Source of the DNA: an uncultured Chitinophagaceae bacterium
Lineage (GTDB): Bacteria; Bacteroidota; Bacteroidia; Chitinophagales; Chitinophagaceae
NCBI GenBank assembly: GCA_934502905.1
Contig: CAKSVK010000033.1
Span: 1-24,468 of the forward strand
DNA: 24,468 nucleotides
Reading direction: 5' to 3'
Below are positions 8,102-14,595 of this stretch, one piece after another (the stretch's first letter is position 1; the number at the start of each line of letters is the position of its first letter). Both the position numbers and the translations under genes were made by a program. Under the pieces are notes generated by a model. The model searched no databases and had not been told where the DNA came from. It was given only the letters and a program-made list of their open reading frames with translations.

Positions 8102-9127
8102 ATGGGTCTATTTAGTTGGTTTACACAGGAAATAGCTATTGATTTAGGCACAGCAAACACGCTGATCATTCATAATGAAGAAATAGTTGTAAATGAGCCT
8201 TCTATCATAGCGTTGGACAGGAATAACCCTAAAAATGTGCTTGCTGTGGGTAAAAAGGCATTGATGATGCACGAAAAAACCCATGAAAGCATCCGTACCA
8301 TTCGTCCGTTGAAGGACGGTGTAATTGCTGATTTTAATGCTGCAGAGCTGATGATACGGGAACTGATCAAAATGATCTATCCCAAAAAACCTTTGTTTCC
8401 TCCAAGCTGGCGGATGATGATCTGCATCCCTTCCAGCATTACCGAAGTAGAAAAACGCGCTGTACGCGACAGTTCCGAGCAGGCGGGTGCTAAAGAAGTT
8501 TACCTGCTGCATGAGCCCATGGCGGCAGCCCTGGGTATCGGCATTGATGTGGAAGAACCCGTTGGAAACATGATCGTGGATATAGGCGGTGGTACTACCG
8601 GCATCACGGTGATTGCGCTGGCAGGTATTGTGTGTGATCAGTCCATCCGTATCGCCGGAGATGAATTTACAGCAGATATTATGGAAGCGCTGCGCCGTTA
8701 TCACAGCCTTTTGATCGGTGAAAGAACGGCCGAACAGATCAAGATACAGATCGGCGCTGCTATGAAAGACCTGGATGCGCCGCCGGATGATCTTCCGGTA
8801 AACGGTCGCGACCTGGTAACAGGTATCCCCAAACAAATTATGGTCAGCTACCAGGAGGTAGCCGAAGCCCTGGATAAAAGTATTTTTAAAATCGAGGAAG
8901 CCATCCTGAAAGCCCTGGAAACCACACCTCCCGAGCTGGCATCGGACATCTACAGAAGGGGTATATACATCACCGGGGGCGGCGCTCTTTTAAGAGGACT
9001 GGATAAAAGGCTGAGCCAGAAGATCAAGCTGCCGGTGCACGTAGCAGATGATCCGCTGAAAAGCGTGGTTAGGGGCACGGGTATTGCGCTCAAAAACTAC
9101 CAGCGTTATCCGTTTGTGATGAGATAA
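8102..9127 (+). CDS. mreB: Rod shape-determining actin homologue MreB
   Basis: 341 residues, normal for MreB. It is a cytoplasmic actin-like ATPase that forms membrane-bound filaments guiding the lateral cell-wall machinery. Visible landmarks are the short N-terminal amphipathic segment MGLFSWF for membrane contact, the phosphate-1 motif IAIDLGTANTLI (about 11-22), the phosphate-2 region MIVDIGGGTTGITVIAL, and the adenosine region ITGGGALLRGLDKRL near the C-terminus. It heads the order mreB-mreC-mreD-mrdA-rodA, the standard elongasome cluster, with mreC 80 bp downstream. Confidence 0.98.
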   Translation: MGLFSWFTQEIAIDLGTANTLIIHNEEIVVNEPSIIALDRNNPKNVLAVGKKALMMHEKTHESIRTIRPLKDGVIADFNAAELMIRELIKMIYPKKPLFPPSWRMMICIPSSITEVEKRAVRDSSEQAGAKEVYLLHEPMAAALGIGIDVEEPVGNMIVDIGGGTTGITVIALAGIVCDQSIRIAGDEFTADIMEALRRYHSLLIGERTAEQIKIQIGAAMKDLDAPPDDLPVNGRDLVTGIPKQIMVSYQEVAEALDKSIFKIEEAILKALETTPPELASDIYRRGIYITGGGALLRGLDKRLSQKIKLPVHVADDPLKSVVRGTGIALKNYQRYPFVMR

Positions 9128-9207
9128 GTGTAAAACCTGTTCCTGATTCTACATGATTACCTGTGGAAGCTGTCAATATGCTGTAGAATTAGCAAAAAAA
9201 TACCCAA

Positions 9208-10050
9208 GTGCGTAATGTTTTCTTAAAAATCAGGCAATACTTCAATTTAATCTTCTTCTTAACGTTGCAGGTAATAGCCTGCTATATGCTTTTTCACTAC
9301 AACAGGTTTCACGAAGCCGTATTCATGGGGGTGGCCGGAGAAGTAACAGGTTTTGTCAACCAGCGGTACAGCAACGTGGAAGGTTATTTTTCCCTGCGGA
9401 AAGCCAATGTTGAGCTGATGGAGGAAAATACACGTCTGAAAAACCTGCTGAAAAAGGATTTTGATATACCAGACTCCTCTGCTACCACGGTAATTGACAG
9501 CATACGGGTAGATTCAATAGAACAATACAGGAAATACCAGTACTATGCCGCCAGGGTGATCAACAATTCCGTGACCTCTCAAAACAACTATATCACTATT
9601 AACCGTGGTTATGCGCAGGGAGTGAGCAAAGACATGTCGGTGATCAGTCCCTCAGGAATTGTGGGTACCGTAGTAAATGTAAGCAAGAACATGGCAACCG
9701 TTATGAGCTTATTGCATTCGCAATCGGGTGTAAGCGCCAGCCTGCAGAAAACAGGTGAAACCGGCAGGGTGGAATGGGATGGCAGGGATCCCCAGGAGCT
9801 TATTTTTAAGAACATTCCCAAAAGTATAGCGGTTCAAAAGGGTGATACGGTTGTTACCAGCCTGTATTCTACCTTTCCTGCAAACTACCCCATAGGCATT
9901 ATAAGCGAGATAACGGAACAGCCCAGCAGCAACTTCTACATATTGAAGATAAAGCCGCTGGCAAATTTCTATAATATACAGTTTGTGTACGTAGTGCGTA
10001 ATTTGCAGAAGGAAGAGCAGGATGCGCTGGAAAAAACCAATCCTAAATAA
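9208..10050 (+). CDS. mreC: Rod shape-determining protein MreC
   Basis: 280 residues, starting with GTG. The N-terminal sequence MRNVFLKIRQYFNLIFFL is what Bacteroidota MreC proteins look like, and no ATG lies nearby upstream in frame. A single membrane helix (about 11-30) is followed by a coiled coil (about 58-84, LRKANVELMEENTRLKNLLKK) and the periplasmic beta-barrel domain (about 110-265), with the conserved INRGYAQGVSKDMSV and SPSGIVGTV stretches. MreC links MreB/MreD to PBP2 and activates PBP2-RodA. A 20-codon ORF (9153-9215) overlaps the start by 8 nt and could couple translation. mreD follows 8 bp later. Confidence 0.95.
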   Translation: MRNVFLKIRQYFNLIFFLTLQVIACYMLFHYNRFHEAVFMGVAGEVTGFVNQRYSNVEGYFSLRKANVELMEENTRLKNLLKKDFDIPDSSATTVIDSIRVDSIEQYRKYQYYAARVINNSVTSQNNYITINRGYAQGVSKDMSVISPSGIVGTVVNVSKNMATVMSLLHSQSGVSASLQKTGETGRVEWDGRDPQELIFKNIPKSIAVQKGDTVVTSLYSTFPANYPIGIISEITEQPSSNFYILKIKPLANFYNIQFVYVVRNLQKEEQDALEKTNPK

Positions 10051-10058
10051 GACCGAGC

Positions 10059-10589
10059 ATGGGTGATCTACCTAAAAACATATTACGTGCTATCATATTC
10101 ATCCTGGTGCAGGTGTTCATTCTGAATAAGATCCCACCGCTGCACCAGTTCATAACGCCATATCTCTATTTTTTGTTCATTCTCTGGTTACCTTACAGAA
10201 CATCCCGGCCGGCACTCACCTTTATTGGCTTTATTTACGGGCTCAGCCTGGATTATTTTTTGAAAACACCCGGACTGCATGCCGCCGCATGCTGCCTGGT
10301 AGCCTATCTGCGTCCTTTTGTGATCAATATCCTGATCTCAAAAGAAGACTCCGGCTTTAACTATACGTCACCGGCTCCCTCCAGCATGGGGTGGTCACAA
10401 TATATGGTATATGCATTTGTGCTGTCACTGGCACACAATTCCTGGCTGGTTTTCCTGGAATGGTTACAGTTGAAAAATTTCCTTTACCTCACAGGCAAGA
10501 TTATCGCGACAACCGGCGTTAGCTTTTTACTGATCCTTATTACTGAAGGGCTTTTTTACAGGAAACAAAAATTCAAGACCAATATATAG
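10059..10589 (+). CDS. mreD: Rod shape-determining protein MreD
   Basis: 176 residues, strongly hydrophobic, with about five membrane segments, as expected for MreD, the integral-membrane partner of MreC in the elongasome. The motif GFIYGLSLDYFLKTPGLHAAACCLVAY is the conserved central MreD region (small loop with Asp, then Gly-His-Ala). Sequence conservation in this family is low, so the call relies partly on position between mreC and mrdA (8-bp and 9-bp gaps). Confidence 0.92.
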   Translation: MGDLPKNILRAIIFILVQVFILNKIPPLHQFITPYLYFLFILWLPYRTSRPALTFIGFIYGLSLDYFLKTPGLHAAACCLVAYLRPFVINILISKEDSGFNYTSPAPSSMGWSQYMVYAFVLSLAHNSWLVFLEWLQLKNFLYLTGKIIATTGVSFLLILITEGLFYRKQKFKTNI

Positions 10590-10598
10590 TCTGCAGCC

Positions 10599-12713
10599 AT
10601 GTCTGTATTTAACCAATCGAGGCAAAATGTAATACGACTGATTTTCGGGATCACTTTTCTGATAATAGTGATCCGCCTGTCTGTATTGCAGGTTTTCTCC
10701 GATCAATACAAATTACAGGCTATGGATAATGCCGTTTTTAAGAAAGTGGTGTATCCGGACCGGGGCATTATTTTCGACAGAAAAGGGCGCCCAGTTTTGA
10801 ACAATACTATTATATATGACCTGACGGTTACCCCCTACGAAATAAAAGGAGTAGATACCAGCCACTTATGTTCCCTGTTGAATATTGATACGTCCGAATT
10901 CCGTAAAAGGATCGTCGCCGCAGTTATTAAAGGCGGCATGTACCGTCCTTCTGTTTTTGAAGGACTGCTTTCATTAGAGCTGCAGGCAAAGCTGGAAGAA
11001 AATATCTGGCAGTTCCCGGGCTTTAACCTGATAGAACGCCCCATCCGTACTTATCCTTACAAAGCTGCGGCTCACCTGCTCGGGGATATCGGAGAGGTAG
11101 ACACGGCCATCATCCGGAAGAGCAACAACTTTTACCAGATGGGGGATTTTGTGGGACGTTCGGGAATGGAGCAGTTTTATGAGCCGGTGCTCATGGGACA
11201 GCGTGGGGTACAATACCTGGTGAGAGACCATAAGAACCGTATCCAGGGATCCTGGGAAAACGGTAAATACGATACGGCGGCTATTGCCGGCAGAAACCTG
11301 CATACTTATCTCGATATTGAACTGCAGCAACTGGCGGAAAAGCTGATGGCCAATAAAGTAGGCAGTGTAGTGGCCATCGATCCGCAAACCGGGGGTATAC
11401 TGGCAATGGTATCCGGCCCGGTAATAGATCCCAACGAGCTGGCAGGCAGCAACCGGCAGAAAAACTACGCCCGGCTGGCCCTGGATGTATCAGCCCCGCT
11501 AATGAACAGGGCTACCCGCGGCTTATATGAGCCTGGCTCTACGTTCAAGCCTGTAGGCGGGTTGGTGGCGCTCGATATGGGTCTTATCACACCATCATTT
11601 GGTATGGGCTGCGGCGGAGCCTATCACGGATGCTCGAAGGTGATCCGCTGCGAGCACAGCAATCCCGGGCATGCTGCCAATCTTCGGCTGGCCCTGGCCA
11701 ATTCCTGCAATTCTTACTTCTGCCAGATATACCGGATGACACTGGACAACAGCCGGGACAGGAACACCAAAAGGGGGTACGACCGCTGGAAGGAATACAT
11801 GAATGCCTTCGGCTGGGGTGAAAAGCTGGGCATTGACCTTCCCAACGAGCTGCCCGGCAATATACCGGATACAACCTTATATAATAAGGTATACCGCAAC
11901 CAATGGAATTCCTGCACGAATGTCACGCTTGGTATCGGGCAGGACAAAATGCAGGTTACTCCTGTGCAGCTGGCAAACGCCATGTGCGTAATTGCTAACA
12001 AAGGATATTATTATACACCTCACTTTGTAAAGGAGATAGAGAATGAAACAGGCGGAGACTCTATCATGAACCGGTTCCGGGAAAAACAGGAAGCGCTGAC
12101 CCATATTTCAAACGAAGCTTACGAAGCTATACATGCAGGCATGCAGGATGTGGTAGAGTTCGGTACTGCCCGGAGCGCTAAAATACCGGGTATTTCCATC
12201 TGTGCCAAAACGGGTACTGCTGAAAAATATACCATCCTGGACGGAAAAAGGATCAAGCTGCCTAACAACTCCATGTTTGTTTGCTTTGCCCCCAGGGAAA
12301 ACCCCAAAATAGCCATTGCCGTAGCAGTGGAAAATGCAGGATTCGGCTCTACCTGGGCAGCCCCTATCGCATCATTCATGATCGAAAAATACCTGAACGA
12401 TACCATCAGGACAGAAAGGATGAAGGACGTGGAACGCATAGCCGGCACCAACCTGATGCCTTCTTACCTGAAAAGAAGGCAATATATAGCAGATTCCACA
12501 AGAGCTTTTTACTGGTTTAACCTGAGAAAAGACAGCAGCTATATCAAAAAGTACCTGAGAGGCTTCACCGTAAAAGCGGAAGATAAACAACCGGCACTGT
12601 CTACGGGCAACCTGAAAAAAGAAAAGCCTTCAACAAAAGAGCCGTTGGTACGCGGATCGTATGCTATTGATAACAAACAACAATTCAGAAGCAAAAATGA
12701 GGGGACGTTCTGA
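10599..12713 (+). CDS. mrdA: Penicillin-binding protein 2, elongation-specific transpeptidase
   Basis: 704 residues. It cross-links peptidoglycan during side-wall growth in the periplasm, in complex with RodA. One N-terminal membrane helix (about 12-30) leads into the dimerisation domain (PDRGIIFDRKGRPVLNN, about 53-69). The transpeptidase domain holds the catalytic STFK at 314-317, SCN at 369-371 and KTG at 537-539. Cysteines and histidines between the first two motifs (C338, H343, C345, C351, H353, H358) lie where PBP2 proteins can bind zinc. About 100 residues after the transpeptidase domain form a hydrophilic, lysine-rich tail (600-704), whose coding sequence overlaps the start of rodA by 17 nt. 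Confidence 0.97.
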   Translation: MSVFNQSRQNVIRLIFGITFLIIVIRLSVLQVFSDQYKLQAMDNAVFKKVVYPDRGIIFDRKGRPVLNNTIIYDLTVTPYEIKGVDTSHLCSLLNIDTSEFRKRIVAAVIKGGMYRPSVFEGLLSLELQAKLEENIWQFPGFNLIERPIRTYPYKAAAHLLGDIGEVDTAIIRKSNNFYQMGDFVGRSGMEQFYEPVLMGQRGVQYLVRDHKNRIQGSWENGKYDTAAIAGRNLHTYLDIELQQLAEKLMANKVGSVVAIDPQTGGILAMVSGPVIDPNELAGSNRQKNYARLALDVSAPLMNRATRGLYEPGSTFKPVGGLVALDMGLITPSFGMGCGGAYHGCSKVIRCEHSNPGHAANLRLALANSCNSYFCQIYRMTLDNSRDRNTKRGYDRWKEYMNAFGWGEKLGIDLPNELPGNIPDTTLYNKVYRNQWNSCTNVTLGIGQDKMQVTPVQLANAMCVIANKGYYYTPHFVKEIENETGGDSIMNRFREKQEALTHISNEAYEAIHAGMQDVVEFGTARSAKIPGISICAKTGTAEKYTILDGKRIKLPNNSMFVCFAPRENPKIAIAVAVENAGFGSTWAAPIASFMIEKYLNDTIRTERMKDVERIAGTNLMPSYLKRRQYIADSTRAFYWFNLRKDSSYIKKYLRGFTVKAEDKQPALSTGNLKKEKPSTKEPLVRGSYAIDNKQQFRSKNEGTF

Positions 12714-14040
12714 CATATCAAGAGGTATTGACAGCCTGCTGTTGTGGCTGTACATCCTGCTGTGCCTTGTCGGCATCACGAGTATTTTTGCCACCACCTA
12801 TAGTGAAGGAGATGATATCACCAGGACTTTTCTCTCTTTTAAAACGGATTACAGCAAACAGGCGTTCTTTTTTATTGCTTCGCTGATCATCGGCACGGCA
12901 ATCATCCTGACCGACAGTAAATTTTTTACCGCCACAGCCAATTTATGGTATGTATTCGGTATCATCCTGCTGCTGCTGGTATTTCCGTTTCACTCCAATA
13001 TCAAGGGTACGGAATCGATCATCCGCTTCGGCAACAGCTTCCAGTTGCAACCTATACAGTTATGCATCGTATTTACCAACCTGGCGCTGGCAAAATATAT
13101 TTCCAGGATCGATACTCATTTTTCCAATACCAAATCGCAGGCGATTGCTGCAGCGCTTGTGGTGGCGCCTGCCCTGCTGGCGATCATGCAAAGCGAAACA
13201 GGATTGGCCCTTGTGTATTTTTCTTTTTTCCTGGTCATGTTCCGGGAAGGCTTGCCCGGGGTGGTCCTGGTGATCGGGTTTTCGCTGGCAGTGCTGGTAG
13301 TAGCCACTCTACTGGTAGATCCCAATATCCTGGCATTGATCCTCACCGGCATCATGGTCCTGGTCATTTACCTGCTGCGCAGGCAGGTCAAACGCCAGCG
13401 TTCCGTATTATATATCATAATAGCAATATGGGGGGTATGTGTGGGCGTACAGCGATTTGCGGTGCCGTTTGTATTTGATCACGTGCTGAAGCCTTACCAG
13501 GTAAAACGTATTTACGACACCATCGGCAAAGACTATATCCCCAAGGATGAAGCCGCAAGAGCCGATATTGAAAAAAACACGACGCCGAAAAAATCGGGCT
13601 CCGACGATTATAATGTCCGCCAGAGCAAGATCGCTATCGGTAGCGGCGGACTTACCGGAAAAGGACTGTTGAAAGGAACACAGACACGGTATGCTTTTGT
13701 GCCTGAGCAAAGGACGGATTTTATATTCTGTACCATCGGGGAAGGTTTTGGCTTTGTCGGCAGCGTGATATTCATACTCATCTATGTGTCGCTGCTGATG
13801 CGGATCGTTACCATTGCCGAGCGGCAGCGAAGCGTATTCAGCCGTTGTTATGCCTACGGCGTGGCATCCGTACTGTTTTTTCATATTGCCATCAACCTTT
13901 GCATGACGATGGGGCTGGCGCCTGTGATCGGCATCCCGCTGCCCTTTGTAAGCTACGGAGGGCTTTCCCTGGTTACTTTCAGTATTATGATATTTATCCT
14001 GCTGCGCCTGGATAAAGACAGGCAGATGGTGTTGCGATAG
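12697..14040 (+). CDS. rodA: SEDS-family peptidoglycan glycosyltransferase RodA
   Basis: 447 residues from ATG 12697. The earlier in-frame ATG at 12661 would put 12 extra residues (LLITNNNSEAK) inside the mrdA tail and lacks family resemblance. RodA polymerises lipid II into glycan strands with PBP2. Eight or more hydrophobic segments are visible. The large periplasmic loop carries LKPYQVKRIYDTIG...SDDYNVRQSKIAIGSGGLTGKG, followed by VPEQRTDFIFCTIGEGFGF, the diagnostic SEDS block. The catalytic Asp of RodA probably corresponds to D303 or D304 (SDDYN); that alignment is my inference. An insert of about 25 residues (GKDYIPKDEAARADIEKN...) lengthens this loop. The 17-nt overlap with mrdA suggests translational coupling and matched PBP2:RodA output. 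Confidence 0.96.
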   Translation: MRGRSDISRGIDSLLLWLYILLCLVGITSIFATTYSEGDDITRTFLSFKTDYSKQAFFFIASLIIGTAIILTDSKFFTATANLWYVFGIILLLLVFPFHSNIKGTESIIRFGNSFQLQPIQLCIVFTNLALAKYISRIDTHFSNTKSQAIAAALVVAPALLAIMQSETGLALVYFSFFLVMFREGLPGVVLVIGFSLAVLVVATLLVDPNILALILTGIMVLVIYLLRRQVKRQRSVLYIIIAIWGVCVGVQRFAVPFVFDHVLKPYQVKRIYDTIGKDYIPKDEAARADIEKNTTPKKSGSDDYNVRQSKIAIGSGGLTGKGLLKGTQTRYAFVPEQRTDFIFCTIGEGFGFVGSVIFILIYVSLLMRIVTIAERQRSVFSRCYAYGVASVLFFHIAINLCMTMGLAPVIGIPLPFVSYGGLSLVTFSIMIFILLRLDKDRQMVLR

Positions 14041-14088
14041 GAGAAAGACCACTGCTGTCATGTCTACGATAAAACGACGGATAATATT

Positions 14089-14156
14089 TCCCGCTGATTT
14101 TGCAAATAAGCGCAGAAGGCTTTGATTATCTGCGGAATTCAGCGGAATCTGCGGGA
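14089..14156. repeat. Interspersed dyad repeat (CTGCGGA/TCCGC type)
   Basis: Begins TCCCGCTGATTT and ends AATCTGCGGGA, so the ends are imperfect inverted repeats; inside are ATCTGCGGAATTC and AGCGGAATCTGCG, near-direct repeats. Such CTGCGGAAT/CAGCGG sequences are a familiar type of intergenic repeat in environmental Bacteroidota and other bacteria. A shorter relative in the other orientation (TCCCACAGATCC...) is at 14502-14550. Confidence 0.5.
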
Positions 14157-14349
14157 GACCTCAAATGAAAATTCCTGTTTGACATGACACTACTTCCGCC
14201 CGGTACGGGTCCTTGGGTTCCCATTTGGCATTCCTGCGATACCGGCCCATGATGATGTAAGTGGAATGAAATATTGCAGCAGAAGAAGCAGTCTCACCTG
14301 ACAATCCGTGAATTGATCAACACATCCGTAACCGCTCCAGTACGAACCC

Positions 14350-14487
14350 TGACACAAGTGTTCTGCCTGCAGATCACTTGTGTCACAAAAATTCGCCCTG
14401 ATTGCATCAGGGCATAACCGTTCCTAACCCGGACACAGTCCGGTAAAACTATGGGGCACAAGTCATCCTGCGGAAGACTGGCGCCAG
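14350..14487. repeat. Multi-hairpin element with dispersed repeat copy B
   Basis: Four hairpins follow each other. Hairpin 1: TGACACAAGTG (14350-14360) pairs with CACTTGTGTCA (14375-14385), with TCTG/CAGA continuing inside after one mismatch. Hairpin 2: GCCCTGAT-TGC-ATCAGGGC (14395-14413), perfect. Hairpin 3: CCGGAC-ACA-GTCCGG (14429-14443), perfect. Hairpin 4: AGTC-A-TCC-(TGC)-GGA-A-GACT within 14457-14487, which matches 3055-3085 at 30 of 31 positions and includes the palindrome CTGGCGCCAG. No T-run follows, so it is not a classical terminator on either strand. Confidence 0.7.
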
Positions 14488-14595
14488 CATGGGGATTTAT
14501 ATCCCACAGATCCACGCGGATTATTTTCGCTGATAGCGCTGATTTTTTGCATACCGGGTTCGGAACCCATTTGCTCTACCGATAACGGATCATTA

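Larger units (their letters stand above)
14041..14595. other. Intergenic region between convergent rodA and murF-alr, rich in hairpins
   Basis: 555 bp without a credible gene. It contains, in order, a dyad-type repeat (14089-14156), a run of four consecutive hairpins ending in repeat copy B (14350-14487), and a shorter sequence related to the first dyad in opposite orientation (14502-14550). The minus-strand ORF that can be read across it (14294-14515) runs through these hairpins and resembles nothing known to me. Confidence 0.6.

Noticed and set aside
14294..14515. 73-residue minus-strand ORF in the rodA/murF gap
   Set aside because: It runs straight through the four hairpins and repeat copy B and shows no family resemblance; its openness follows from the repeat sequence.
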